Numbered from the stretch's first letter, positions 36,067 through 45,717 are shown. The stretch is DNA of 64,000 bases from Gammaproteobacteria bacterium RIFCSPHIGHO2_12_FULL_37_14 (GCA_001801485.1 MGXV01000020.1:56689-120688), one strand, 5' to 3'. The notes: generated from the letters alone by a model not told the origin. Program-made: numbers and translations.

Positions 36067-36711
36067 TTACTCCGTCACTCTTGCGGGAATACCCGAAACT
36101 TTGCTACCCATAATAATATTACGCACCACCACGGCGCCAGCACCAACTAAACAATGTTCTTTAATCTCGATTCCTTGAATAATGATTGCACCGCTTCCTA
36201 TATGAGTACCTTCACCAATTTTAACATCGCCGCAACATATCACTCCTGGTGCAAGATGCACATGATCATCAATATATGAATCATGATCAACCGCCGTATG
36301 TGTATTGATAATCACATTGCTACCAATGTGGCATCCTGGCTGAATAGTACTTCCTGCCATTATTTGCACACCCTCTCCAAGAGTAACCTCTTGTCCAATA
36401 TATGCCATTGGGTGGATCACATTGAAAAAGCGATAGCCTGCGTTTTTAAATTTTTTAAAAATGGCCTTCCGCTGTGTGGGAATTCCAACCGATCCTATGC
36501 CATTGACTAGTTGTATTAATAATGGCGAATACCTTTTTAATACCTCCTCTTCATGGCCGTATACTGGAATCCCTGAAATTATCTTTCCATCCATTTGCTG
36601 GTTGTTATCTAAAAAACCCAAAACAGCGACACTGTCATTTCTACTCAGACAATCCAATAAAACCTTAGCATGCCCTCCCGATCCTAAAATAAAAATAGAG
36701 ATTTTATCCAT
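36067..36711 (-). CDS. legH: sugar O/N-acetyltransferase, NeuD/LegH family
   Basis: The 214-residue protein has an N-terminal Rossmann-like pocket (IFILGSGGHAKVLLDCL) and a left-handed beta helix of hexapeptide repeats (GVQIMAGSTIQPG, IGSNVIINTHTAVDHDSYI, GEGTHIGSGAII), with the catalytic His in the latter. The NeuD/PglD fold acetylates the 4-amino group of 4-amino-4,6-dideoxy-HexNAc nucleotides. In this operon that is the LegH step after LegC. It is two bases from ptmE and abuts legI. Confidence 0.88.
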   Translation of the reverse strand: MDKISIFILGSGGHAKVLLDCLSRNDSVAVLGFLDNNQQMDGKIISGIPVYGHEEEVLKRYSPLLIQLVNGIGSVGIPTQRKAIFKKFKNAGYRFFNVIHPMAYIGQEVTLGEGVQIMAGSTIQPGCHIGSNVIINTHTAVDHDSYIDDHVHLAPGVICCGDVKIGEGTHIGSGAIIIQGIEIKEHCLVGAGAVVVRNIIMGSKVSGIPARVTE

Positions 36712-37791
36712 TTAAATTCCTATTAACTCGTCTCTGTCATAATCTCGTTCAGCACGTTTATTTAGGTATTCATAAAATTTCACTGGAGAAACCCCCGTCC
36801 CAGGTCTTTTGCAACTAATATTTTTATCGGTAAATAAATTTCCCGTATTTATTTTTTCTACGCTCACTAAACTCTTTCGAGCAATAAATCGATTTTTAAA
36901 CTCGCTCGGACTTGGAATTTTCCTGCTATCGCCAAGCGCTAGCTCAACCTGTCGAATACCCACTATCATGGCTGACAGCTCATGCGGTTCAAGCGATGCT
37001 TGATGATCAGGACCAGGCATAGATTTGTCTAAAGTAAAATGCTTCTCAATAATCACCGCCCCACAAGCTACCGCTGCAATGGCCACAGCGATACCTAAAG
37101 TATGGTCTGAGTATCCAACCGGCAATCCAAATGCGACTTGTAATGTCTTCATTACCCGCAAATTGATCTCTGCAAATGGCGCTGGATACTCGGAAGTACA
37201 ATGTAACAATGATACCTTGTTTCGCAACATTTCCTGCCCGTGTTCTGAGCAGTACGCCTCTTCACATAATGTGTTTATCGGATCAATTCCCTCTGATGGG
37301 TACACATACCCGAATGCTAAAATAGCCAGTGCCGTTTCTATTTCCCCTAAAGTGCTCATGCCTGTTGACAAAACAACTCGTTTACGAGTTCGAGCCACTC
37401 TTAAAAGTAATGGAAGATTAGTAATTTCTCCAGAAGCAACTTTTATTAGGGGGGGGTCTAATGAATGATTTAAAAAATCGACACTTTTTAAGTCAAATGG
37501 CGAATACACGCATAAAATAGAACGTTTTTTGCAATATTGAACTAGCTCAATTTGGTATTCTTCGCTAAGCTCAAGTGAGTTAAGCATATCGTACTGTGAC
37601 TCGCTAGCAAACGTTGCAGCTTTTTGATATTCTGCCTTAGCCGCACCAACACATATCATGTCTTCCGTATGAAAAGCTTGAAACTTAACAGCATCTGCAC
37701 CCGCATCCACAGCAACATCAACTAGGTGTTTTGCTGCCACCAAAGAACCATTGTGGTTAACACCTGCTTCGGCAATGATGAAAGTTCTCAT
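36712..37791 (-). CDS. legI: N,N'-diacetyllegionaminate synthase
   Basis: The product is 359 residues from the ATG at 37791, giving MRTFIIAEAGVNHNG; a GTG at 37803 is possible. A NeuB barrel has DAGADAVKFQAF, KVASGEITNLPL, LSTGMSTL, GYSDHTLG and IEKHFTLDK. A C-terminal SAF domain follows (RKSLVSVEKI, CKRPGTGVSP). It condenses 2,4-diacetamido-2,4,6-trideoxymannose with phosphoenolpyruvate. It lies between legG and legH as expected for the pathway, and differs clearly from the second synthase at 25 kb. Confidence 0.9.
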   Translation of the reverse strand: MRTFIIAEAGVNHNGSLVAAKHLVDVAVDAGADAVKFQAFHTEDMICVGAAKAEYQKAATFASESQYDMLNSLELSEEYQIELVQYCKKRSILCVYSPFDLKSVDFLNHSLDPPLIKVASGEITNLPLLLRVARTRKRVVLSTGMSTLGEIETALAILAFGYVYPSEGIDPINTLCEEAYCSEHGQEMLRNKVSLLHCTSEYPAPFAEINLRVMKTLQVAFGLPVGYSDHTLGIAVAIAAVACGAVIIEKHFTLDKSMPGPDHQASLEPHELSAMIVGIRQVELALGDSRKIPSPSEFKNRFIARKSLVSVEKINTGNLFTDKNISCKRPGTGVSPVKFYEYLNKRAERDYDRDELIGI

Positions 37792-37805
37792 TATGTTATC
37801 CACTA

Positions 37806-38978
37806 TTACATATCTAGATTATTAAATTGTTTTATTAGAATTTTCTCAAAATCCACATTTTTTATTACTTCTTTAATTTTACTCGCCGTTTTATCTAGTC
37901 TGTAGGGCAAGGTTACCTCTTTTAAGCCCTGCTTAAAGTCACTAGATAAAGATTTTTTAATTGCATTAATAATGGCCGCTGCATCTCCCTCTGGACAGTC
38001 AATCACTGAAGAAGCACGCAAGCGATTTAGCTGGCGATTACCGATATTTACTGTAGGTTTTTGAAAATAAGGAACCTCAATTAATCCACTAGAAGAATTT
38101 CCTATTGCAACGTCTACATATTGCAACAAGCTCAAATAATTTAAATCACCCAAGGTAATATAAGCCGCTGCTCTATGCGAATTATGCGATACATATTCAT
38201 CTATTTTTGAATTAATAAATCTTCCAGCTTCATCAGAATTTGCCTTTGTGAATATAATTCTTGCATCATCAAAATAATCTAAAGCCTCAAATAAGCTTTG
38301 CAATATTTTAGCATTCACATTTATTTCTAGCGTAGATGGAAGATATGTCACTATAAAATTCAATTCTCCGAGTTTAAATCCTATTTCCTTTTCTAATTTA
38401 TCACGACTCAATAAGTTCATTTTAGTTATGCGTTCTAATCCTGGCGCACCAACATTAAAAATATTCCCTGGATTTTCACCCAACTGAATGACCCTTTTTC
38501 TGTAAGGTTCTGCTGCGACAAAATGCAGATGGGACATTTTAGTAATAGAATGCCTAATCGCATCATCAATTGCTCCTTCTGAAAGCTCACCTCCATGGAT
38601 GTGCGCCAGCGGAATTTTCTGAACCAAGGCTGTTTGCGCTGCAGCTAATGATTCAAATCGATCGCCCAACAGAACTATCATATCTGGAGAAATCTGAGCA
38701 AACGCATCCGCAAAGCCTATTATACCTAGACCCATAGACTTTGCCGTACCAATAGCCGTATCGCTTGAGACTAGCATCTCAACTTTCGCAGAAATCTTAA
38801 AGCCATCTTGTTCTATTAGCTTATAGGTCAACCCAAATTCTGGAGATAAGTGCATATTTGTCACAATTACGTGTAACTCGAGCTCTGGATCATCCTGAAT
38901 CTCGCGCATAAGAAAATACAGCAAACCATACTCAGCTCGCGTTCCTGTCACAACTGCTATTTTACGCTTTTTTATCAT
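37806..38978 (-). CDS. legG: nucleotide-sugar 2-epimerase, hydrolysing (LegG/NeuC family)
   Basis: The 390-residue GT-B protein has VVTGTRAEYGLLYFLMREI, VLLGDRFESLAAAQTAL, HIHGGELSEGAIDDAIRHSITK, IGNSSSGLIEVPYF and IGNRQLNRLRA, all standard for NeuC-type hydrolysing 2-epimerases. It releases the nucleotide from the diacetamido sugar and inverts C2, giving the 6-carbon substrate of LegI. It is 14 bp before legI and 10 bp after legC. Confidence 0.92.
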   Translation of the reverse strand: MIKKRKIAVVTGTRAEYGLLYFLMREIQDDPELELHVIVTNMHLSPEFGLTYKLIEQDGFKISAKVEMLVSSDTAIGTAKSMGLGIIGFADAFAQISPDMIVLLGDRFESLAAAQTALVQKIPLAHIHGGELSEGAIDDAIRHSITKMSHLHFVAAEPYRKRVIQLGENPGNIFNVGAPGLERITKMNLLSRDKLEKEIGFKLGELNFIVTYLPSTLEINVNAKILQSLFEALDYFDDARIIFTKANSDEAGRFINSKIDEYVSHNSHRAAAYITLGDLNYLSLLQYVDVAIGNSSSGLIEVPYFQKPTVNIGNRQLNRLRASSVIDCPEGDAAAIINAIKKSLSSDFKQGLKEVTLPYRLDKTASKIKEVIKNVDFEKILIKQFNNLDM

Positions 38979-38988
38979 GTCTTTTAGC

Positions 38989-40179
38989 TTATGTTAAATT
39001 ATTGGTAGCAAGATGGGGACTGCTAGGTAGCTTAATTAAGCGCTTTTGTAAACTTTCAGCCATACTTAAATCCATGCGAGGACATTCTTTATACATCAAT
39101 TGACTATGTTGTAAATTCCACAGGGGTCGCACCGCTATTCCAGCTTTGTTAAGAGAATCTAATAATGAATTTCTTATCTCAGCAACTGATTCGTCTAGTA
39201 ATATCGCATTTAGCCAGTAATTACTTTTTGCATAACTCGGCTCTGTTATAAATCGCAATCCTGCGCATTTTAGAAAATTTTTACTATATTGATCAGAAAG
39301 TGTCCGTTTAGCACGTAGAAATTGAGGTAACTGTTCCAGCTGCGCGCACCCTAATGCCGCATTAATATTAGGTAAACGATAATTGTAACCCACTTGATCA
39401 TGCTCAAATAACCATGCATGTGAAAGTTTGGCCGTTGTGGTGATATGTTTCGCTCGCTTTGCAAGCTCAGTGCTGTTAGTTAAAATAGCACCACCCCCAC
39501 CTGTAGTAATAATCTTGTTCCCATTAAAGCTCAGCGCACCCAATAAACCACGATGGCCTACGTGAGCCCCTTTGTAATAAGAACCCAGCGCTTCTGCTGC
39601 ATCTTCGATGAGTGCTAGTTGATATTTTTTGCAAAGCTGCTCAATAGGGTCAAGGTCAACAGGATGACCTAATGTATGCATCACACATAACGCTCGGATC
39701 GGGCGGCCTGTCAACTTATTTACACAGATTGCACCGTCCATTCTAGCAATATTATTGAGATAATCCTCTAAGCGAACAACATCAATGCCTAACGACTGTT
39801 CTTCGGAATCAATAAAATGAGGTATGGCTCCGCAATAAGCAATAGCGTTGATAGTTGCCACGAATGTTAATGTTGGTACGAGTACTTCATCACCTGTAGT
39901 AACGCCTGCCAATAGATAACTAATATGTAAAGCAGATGTACCATTTGCTGTTGCAATAGCAAATTTAGCGCCAGTGACATCAGTTAAATCATTCTCAAAT
40001 TTATCAACAAATTTCCCAACCGACGAAACCCACCCCGTATCTAAGCATTCTTTTACATATTTCCATTCGTTACCCATAAAACAGGGTTCATGTAATCCAA
40101 CAGCTTTATCGTGAGGCGATGCTATTTTTTTGATTCTTTGAATAACTTCTTCATCTGTTGCTAACATATTAGCCCACAT
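38989..40179 (-). CDS. legC: PLP aminotransferase, LegC
   Basis: The product is about 396 residues. It starts at the ATG at 40179 one base after the ptmA stop, or at 40167; an upstream frame to 40209 would overlap ptmA. It has ECLDTGWVSSVGKFVDKFE, TANGTSALHISYLLAGV, IEDAAEALGSYYKG and the PLP Lys in FNGNKIITTGGGG. The ECLDTGWVSS motif marks the LegC-type aminotransferases, which place the 4-amino group on the dehydratase product. Fits directly after legB in the pathway. Confidence 0.9.
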   Translation of the reverse strand: MWANMLATDEEVIQRIKKIASPHDKAVGLHEPCFMGNEWKYVKECLDTGWVSSVGKFVDKFENDLTDVTGAKFAIATANGTSALHISYLLAGVTTGDEVLVPTLTFVATINAIAYCGAIPHFIDSEEQSLGIDVVRLEDYLNNIARMDGAICVNKLTGRPIRALCVMHTLGHPVDLDPIEQLCKKYQLALIEDAAEALGSYYKGAHVGHRGLLGALSFNGNKIITTGGGGAILTNSTELAKRAKHITTTAKLSHAWLFEHDQVGYNYRLPNINAALGCAQLEQLPQFLRAKRTLSDQYSKNFLKCAGLRFITEPSYAKSNYWLNAILLDESVAEIRNSLLDSLNKAGIAVRPLWNLQHSQLMYKECPRMDLSMAESLQKRLIKLPSSPHLATNNLT

Positions 40180-40180
40180 T

Positions 40181-41002
40181 CTACCACGCTGATAATCCCC
40201 CATCGGCAAAAAGCACCTGTCCTGTCACATAACGTGATGCATCACTAGCTAGAAATAACATGGGGCCTACAATATCAATCTCTTTTGCCATACGCCCCAG
40301 AGGAACACGAGCAGAATATTTATGATCAAACTCTGCATTTTGCCCGCTAGAAACACCACCCGGGCATAATGCATTAACACGCACGCCATATTCTCCCCAT
40401 AAAGTAGCTAAGTGCTTCGTCAGTCCAATAACACCCGCTTTAGATGCCGTATAAACAGCAGGCGTATTAATCTCACCACCTAAATAATATGAACCTTGAT
40501 AAATACGCTGGTCTGGTCCTAATAAACTATAAATAGACGCAGTTTGAATAATCACACCCGCTCGTCTTTCAATCATACTCTTTCCAATAGCTTGAGCCAT
40601 AAGAAACATGCCATCTAAATTAACTGCCATTACTTCTCTCCATACTTCCAGTGAATAATCGGTAAATGGAGAGAAAAAAGATTTTAAATCTTTGGTTTTC
40701 GTGGCTGCATTATTCAATAAAATATCGACTTTTGAAAATTGTTGCACAATTTCGTTAACTACTTTTTTTACTGCATTAGGATCAGACACATCACACAGCA
40801 CAGAAACTACTTTGTCTTTACCATAGTTGTTAGCTAAATCTTGAGTCAACTTTTCCAAAGAATCTTCCTCGCGATCTAAACAAACAACCGTGACCCCAAA
40901 CGAACACAGAGCTTTGCAAAATTCAGTGCCAAGAATACCAGATGCACCCGTGACTACGGCTACTTTATTATCAAAGTTAAATAATTTTTTATATCGGTCC
41001 AT
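40181..41002 (-). CDS. ptmA: SDR oxidoreductase, PtmA-like
   Basis: The 273-residue classical SDR has VAVVTGASGILGTEFC, LLNNAATKT, a serine at IIQTASIYSLLG, the catalytic YTASKAGVIGLTK and the end YVTGQVLFADGG. In the Campylobacter legionaminic locus an SDR (PtmA) and a Gfo/Idh/MocA-like protein accompany the early amino-sugar steps. The same two families occur here in one operon. The precise reaction is not clear from sequence. An insertion around residues 170-185 (YQGSYYLGGEIN) is typical of this subgroup. Confidence 0.82.
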   Translation of the reverse strand: MDRYKKLFNFDNKVAVVTGASGILGTEFCKALCSFGVTVVCLDREEDSLEKLTQDLANNYGKDKVVSVLCDVSDPNAVKKVVNEIVQQFSKVDILLNNAATKTKDLKSFFSPFTDYSLEVWREVMAVNLDGMFLMAQAIGKSMIERRAGVIIQTASIYSLLGPDQRIYQGSYYLGGEINTPAVYTASKAGVIGLTKHLATLWGEYGVRVNALCPGGVSSGQNAEFDHKYSARVPLGRMAKEIDIVGPMLFLASDASRYVTGQVLFADGGLSAW

Positions 41003-41020
41003 GCAGAGCCTGTCATCAAT

Positions 41021-41728
41021 CTAGTTCATATCCTCTCTGGATTTTGCTAGTAGCCTCACTAGTTGTAGATCCATTGTGGAGTCAATGTCAATAGAACGTT
41101 CTTCTGGCATAACATATAACAAAGTACGATTCGTAATCACACGTTGACATTGCAATAGCTCCTCTCGCTTCCAAATATAGATAGATGAATTCATGTCATA
41201 GCACAAGGGAGCATCTTGTCGCCTGACAACCGGATTTTCTGGCAATTTAGCAAGTTGTGCAAATCCATCTCCGCTAACTTCGAGCATGTTAAAATAGGGA
41301 GAACGGCGGGCAAGAGAGGCAGTGACAAGATTTAGGGCATTATTATTATTTACAAGCAAATCATGGGCATTATGAATGTCATCGACCGCTCGCAATGGGG
41401 ATGTCACATCCAAGTCAACAATAACATCAAATGATGCTGAAGTGATACGCTCGGTCTCAAGAACAGCGTGCTGAATAGCAGGCAACTTTGCCGCTGTTGA
41501 TGAAGCCATTTCTATAGGACGGTTAATAAGATAATCCGCACCCCACTCTTCCGCAACGGCAAGGATTTGTGGAGGATCGCTACTAACTACAATAACACTA
41601 AATAATCCAGATCTCTTAGCTTGGAGAATAGTATGTGCAATTAATGGCTTACCGCGTAAATTGATTATATTTTTATTTTTGACGCCTTGAGACCCACCTC
41701 GCGCACATATTGTGCATAGTGTTTTCAT
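41021..41728 (-). CDS. legF: CMP-legionaminic acid synthetase (NeuA family)
   Basis: The 235-residue protein starts TLCTICARGGSQGVKNKNIINLRGKPL, the CTP-binding signature, with VVSSDPPQILAVAEEWGA, LDVTSPLRAVDDI and YDMNSSIYIW. It activates legionaminic acid as CMP-Leg. It is a separate gene from the PseF at 27 kb, so two CMP-nonulosonate synthetases exist in this locus. Its start overlaps the stop of the upstream oxidoreductase as ATGA. Confidence 0.92.
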   Translation of the reverse strand: MKTLCTICARGGSQGVKNKNIINLRGKPLIAHTILQAKRSGLFSVIVVSSDPPQILAVAEEWGADYLINRPIEMASSTAAKLPAIQHAVLETERITSASFDVIVDLDVTSPLRAVDDIHNAHDLLVNNNNALNLVTASLARRSPYFNMLEVSGDGFAQLAKLPENPVVRRQDAPLCYDMNSSIYIWKREELLQCQRVITNRTLLYVMPEERSIDIDSTMDLQLVRLLAKSREDMN

Positions 41729-42636
41729 AACGAAACCCAGCTCTTTGAAAGATTCGCATGTTCAATAGCTTCTATCAGTTTCATAATAGCCAGCCCTTGT
41801 TCATAATGACAAAAATTACTGAAATCGCTAGTTATCACGGCCTGATGCTGAGCAACATACGTTTTAACTAGGCTATCCGGGGCGTGTGATTTTATTGCGC
41901 CATCTACAATAGAGATTCCTTTTATTAAATCTAACCCAACAGTATGCTTTTTAGTTTGTATTAAAATCTCTCTTCGCGGTATACGATTTAAATAATTCAA
42001 CTGCAAGCTAACCACTGGACATTTTTCACAACGCATCATGACTGAGTACACGTCATCCGCATCGATTTCAAGCTCACTATATTGGCCACCTATTGCAGTA
42101 ACTTCAAGTCCTCTACCACAAATCCACAAGCTATAGTCTAGCTCATGACTTAAGTCCCTCAGCACACCGCCGCCATGCTTATTTTTGGCCGAGTAACACT
42201 GACGATAATCCGTATTTCTCCAATCAGGTAAGTATTGCCCAACTTGCGTTGAAAATGAAATTAGCTCTTCATCTTGTAAAGATTTTTTTATATCTAGAAG
42301 TTGATCACAAAAGCGAAGATTGTAGCCAATGAGTATTTTTTGAATCCGATGGTCTGGCAGTAATTCCAACTTTGCATATAATGGCTTTTCAATGAAAACA
42401 ATGCCGCTATAGCCACATTGAATCAACTCAACTAAAGAAGCATGGTGTAAATAGGTTGGGTTTGAAATGATAACATAATCAATCGGTTCTTGTGCTAATG
42501 CAGCCTCAATAGTAGCGTAACCCCGGTAATCACTCGTCTTTTGTGAAGTAACTAGTGACACATGACAGCCCAAGCTTGACAACACTTGCGCATGGCGCTT
42601 GCCAATTGAACCATATCCAACAATTAAACTACGCAT
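41725..42636 (-). CDS. Gfo/Idh/MocA family oxidoreductase (PtmF/PtmG-like position)
   Basis: The 303-residue protein has LIVGYGSIGKRHAQVL (NAD pocket), IISNPTYLHHASLV and the FIEKPLYAK signature. Family members oxidise sugar hydroxyls. Similar genes lie in Campylobacter legionaminic clusters beside ptmA and ptmE, and here it sits between legB and legF. I infer a part in legionaminate synthesis or modification without naming the step. Confidence 0.8.
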   Translation of the reverse strand: MRSLIVGYGSIGKRHAQVLSSLGCHVSLVTSQKTSDYRGYATIEAALAQEPIDYVIISNPTYLHHASLVELIQCGYSGIVFIEKPLYAKLELLPDHRIQKILIGYNLRFCDQLLDIKKSLQDEELISFSTQVGQYLPDWRNTDYRQCYSAKNKHGGGVLRDLSHELDYSLWICGRGLEVTAIGGQYSELEIDADDVYSVMMRCEKCPVVSLQLNYLNRIPRREILIQTKKHTVGLDLIKGISIVDGAIKSHAPDSLVKTYVAQHQAVITSDFSNFCHYEQGLAIMKLIEAIEHANLSKSWVSL

Positions 42637-42647
42637 ATTTTCTACAG

Positions 42648-43658
42648 CTAAATATTGTAAACATGATCTTTGTACATTTTTAAATTATCAGCATTTGTAA
42701 ACCAGCGGATCGTTTCGGACAACCCGCGCTTAAATCCTTCATTACCAGAAAAGGTAGGCTCCCAATTGAGTAACTGCTTGGCCTTGCTATTATCAGCCCA
42801 TAATCTATCCACCTCGCTTTTATCAGGTCTTAGCCGTTGAGAATCACTTGTAAACTTCACATCAGCCTGCATGAGCTCGGCAATTAAATGCACTGTCTGA
42901 CCCACTGTCACTTCAAAATTACTGCCTATATTAATGACTTCTCCGATAGAATCGTCTGATTGTGCAATAGATAAAAAACCTCTTGCCGTGTCTGCTACAT
43001 AAGTAAAATCCCGCGTTGGATGCAATGAACCCAACTGAATATTATCCTTGCCTTGTGCTATTTGAGTAATCACAGTGGGAATAACCGCCCGAGCAGATTG
43101 CCGCGGGCCATAGGTATTAAAAGGACGAATGACGCTTACTGGTGTATTAAAAGACTTATAAAATGACATAGCAATTTGATCTGCGCCAATCTTACTTGCA
43201 GAATAAGGCGACTGGCCATTCAACGGATGCAACTCTGTAATGGGAACAAATTGCGCTGTTCCATACACTTCACTGGTTGACGTTTGAATGACCCGTGCAA
43301 CATTTAGGTCACGCGCTGCTTGGACTACATTTAATGTACCTTTGATATTAGTATCAACATATGTATCAGGAGAGTGGTATGAGTATGGGATGCCAATGAG
43401 TGCCGCAAGATGAAAAATAACTTCGCAATTTTTCGTAGCTACTTTAACGCCATATGGATCCCTAATATCTCCCAAAAAAATCTCAATACTATCTCTAATA
43501 TGCAATGGCAAATGATCAAGCCATCCCCATGATCCGAATGAGTTATAACAAACAAATGCGCGAACCTGGCAACCATGCTGAACCAATAGCTCAACTAAAT
43601 GAGATCCAATAAACCCATCTGCGCCAGTGACTAGTACCTTTTTCCCAACTAAGTTCAT
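42648..43658 (-). CDS. legB: NDP-GlcNAc 4,6-dehydratase, LegB
   Basis: The 336-residue extended SDR has VLVTGADGFIGSHLVELL, the LegB-typical FVCYNSFGSWGWLDHLP, FHLAALIGIPYSYHSP, TSTSEVYGTA, the catalytic SPYSASKIGADQ and RPFNTYGPRQSARAVIPT. It is the first committed step of legionaminate synthesis, giving the 4-keto-6-deoxy HexNAc nucleotide. It leads the nine-gene operon running to ptmE. GAGAG precedes the ATG. A short inverted repeat lies upstream. Confidence 0.93.
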   Translation of the reverse strand: MNLVGKKVLVTGADGFIGSHLVELLVQHGCQVRAFVCYNSFGSWGWLDHLPLHIRDSIEIFLGDIRDPYGVKVATKNCEVIFHLAALIGIPYSYHSPDTYVDTNIKGTLNVVQAARDLNVARVIQTSTSEVYGTAQFVPITELHPLNGQSPYSASKIGADQIAMSFYKSFNTPVSVIRPFNTYGPRQSARAVIPTVITQIAQGKDNIQLGSLHPTRDFTYVADTARGFLSIAQSDDSIGEVINIGSNFEVTVGQTVHLIAELMQADVKFTSDSQRLRPDKSEVDRLWADNSKAKQLLNWEPTFSGNEGFKRGLSETIRWFTNADNLKMYKDHVYNI

Positions 43659-43730
43659 ATACTCTCGTCAGTAATCATAAGATTTAAAAACCTAATAATT
43701 TTCTTCTACATTTGATATAGATATTCATTA

Positions 43731-43745
43731 TCGATGGTACATCGA
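43731..43745. repeat. inverted repeat upstream of the leg operon
   Basis: TCGATG-GTA-CATCGA is a perfect 6-bp palindromic arm pair with a 3-base gap, 73 bp before the legB start in the 172-bp gap. It could be an operator. No convincing -35/-10 pair could be picked in the gap, and no ops element is present. Confidence 0.3.
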
Positions 43746-43830
43746 GAGTCAGCATAACATATTGTCTTATATTTATGAGCACATCCATGGTAATTTGTTT
43801 CCAGAGCACAAAGCACAAAAACTTGTTACA

Positions 43831-45600
43831 CTAAACAGGTGCTTTTGCATTTTCGAGCTCTATTTGGGAATGGTAAGTTAACCATTTTATTTTGGATTTT
43901 ATATCCTCAGCCGAACTATCAACTAAAAAATGATCGCTGTTATCTAAATCTATATTAAGCTCCCCACAACAAGCCATATTAACCAACCGGCTGAAGTCAG
44001 CCAAATTTTTTGAAAAGTAAAAAATACCATAAGCCTTTAGATCGTTTTTTAACCCGAAATCAACCCAATCAAACCCAATAATAGGAACCTGATGCTTTAT
44101 ACAGTTAAGAAATACGGTTGATCCAAACGTAACAACAGCCGCAGCCTGTGATAACAGGCCGTCAAGATTATCATATTGGCTATAAATAATTTCTAAATCA
44201 TTAGATGAATCCTTAAGTAATTTATCTATTTTGTTTTTATAATTCATCATCCTTTCTAAGGGGTGAACCCTCACAATAAGTTTTTTTGAAGAACGCGACA
44301 CGGTATCTATTAAGGAACGTAATATTGAATCTTGATCTACCTCTAGGGCCACGTGCCGAAAATGCAAAGGGGTCGTTATAAAAACTATAGTGCTTGGGCT
44401 ATGCTGGCGTCCTTGTTCAACTGTCATGGGCGGATTAAGCAGTAAAGCGCGTTTTTGAGAAGGCCCAGACAACCGCTCATAAAAAAATTTTCCGCGCACG
44501 ATAAAATGATCCACAGGAAAATCTAAATGCCGATCGTAATCTGCAACGACTCCATGCTGCAACATAATAGTTGAAACATTATGATACCTAGCCTTATATA
44601 AAGCATAAGCTTCATAGCCTGCATTTCCGACAATCAATGCCGTCGGCTTTGTAATTGTTATCCAATTTTCAAATATAGAGCTGCAATACAGTCCGCGTGA
44701 AAGCAATCTCGAAAAAAACATTTCCAGCCAGTTCCCGCTCATGAATATAGTACGCGCTAGTCTCTCTGAATCATTTAGCGGAACACTTAATAGATAATGG
44801 TAAATTTTATTAGCTACGTTACTAACCTCACTGCGAGAAGGTATAAATTTCGGTGATGAAAAGTCATATAAGTTGGTAAATATATGCTGCCCTTTCCTTA
44901 ATGGCTTTCCACCTGTTTGCCTATTTTCTACTAAATATTGTAATGACTCAGGAAAATACTCTGCATATAACAAACTAATATTAGTGTAATTAACAGCGGT
45001 TGTATAAAACCACAATCTATTTTTCACAACTTTATTATGAATGCTATTTTTAAAAAGCATTAATCTGCGATGAAACGGATCAATTCTATCTATAACTAAG
45101 CGAAGGAAATGGTGAGCCTCACTGATTGAAAAATGGCGGAAATCAATGTGATTAAGAAGCTTCCGCCATAGGCTAGGTTTTGCATGGCCTGGGATAATAA
45201 CTCTTAAAGATGATCCGGTAAATTTGGTCAATTTATCTAACTCATCACCCCACCACGAAGGAAAAATGAACTCGCAAGCTTTATAGCCATTGCGCAAAAG
45301 AAAGTCATGCAATTGAATGAGATGAAATGTCTTATGCAACTCTAAGCTGACGACTTCTTGAAATATGGTAAGCTGCGGAACACCCCTAAAAAAAGGCTCT
45401 TCGGCAAGAAGCCTGTTAGCCATATGGCATGCCAACCGTCTGGTATCTGCTTTATTGCCAATTAATTGTTCTATCGGAAAAGCATCTCTAAAACTAGAGG
45501 ATAATTTACTATCAGTAGAGCATTCTACTAGCAGGCCCAGATCCCCACCTAAAACAGATGCATCCTCAGCCCACTTAGTTAGGAGGGTTATTTTTTTCAT
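43831..45600 (-). CDS. GT-B-like surface-carbohydrate protein of unrecognised family
   Basis: I do not recognise a named family for these 589 residues. The N-terminal half is without clear motifs apart from LGGDLGLLVECS. The C-terminal half looks like a GT-B transferase: ALIVGNAGYEAYALY, TIMLQHGVVADYDRHLDF, FIVRGKFFYERL, FITTPLHFRH, LIVRVHPLERMMNY and VVTFGSTVFLNCIKHQVPIIGFDW. QHG, RVHP and a late glycine-rich loop also occur in LIC12162-type proteins, CDP-glycerol transferases and capsule transferases. It lies just upstream of the leg operon and may transfer a nonulosonate, but this is inference. Confidence 0.6.
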   Translation of the reverse strand: MKKITLLTKWAEDASVLGGDLGLLVECSTDSKLSSSFRDAFPIEQLIGNKADTRRLACHMANRLLAEEPFFRGVPQLTIFQEVVSLELHKTFHLIQLHDFLLRNGYKACEFIFPSWWGDELDKLTKFTGSSLRVIIPGHAKPSLWRKLLNHIDFRHFSISEAHHFLRLVIDRIDPFHRRLMLFKNSIHNKVVKNRLWFYTTAVNYTNISLLYAEYFPESLQYLVENRQTGGKPLRKGQHIFTNLYDFSSPKFIPSRSEVSNVANKIYHYLLSVPLNDSERLARTIFMSGNWLEMFFSRLLSRGLYCSSIFENWITITKPTALIVGNAGYEAYALYKARYHNVSTIMLQHGVVADYDRHLDFPVDHFIVRGKFFYERLSGPSQKRALLLNPPMTVEQGRQHSPSTIVFITTPLHFRHVALEVDQDSILRSLIDTVSRSSKKLIVRVHPLERMMNYKNKIDKLLKDSSNDLEIIYSQYDNLDGLLSQAAAVVTFGSTVFLNCIKHQVPIIGFDWVDFGLKNDLKAYGIFYFSKNLADFSRLVNMACCGELNIDLDNSDHFLVDSSAEDIKSKIKWLTYHSQIELENAKAPV

Positions 45601-45717
45601 TTAAAATTGAATACCTATATAGAACTCGCTCCTTCTGAAAGCAGCGTGAAAAACGACTTCCAAAACTGCTCCCGCCTACCAAGTGGCATCTAACGAAAAT
45701 AGCGGCGCGCTTATCGT

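Noticed and set aside
37025..37468. 147-codon plus-strand open frame opposite legI
   Set aside because: It lies fully inside legI on the other strand, has no family motif and low-complexity composition; a shadow of the coding frame.
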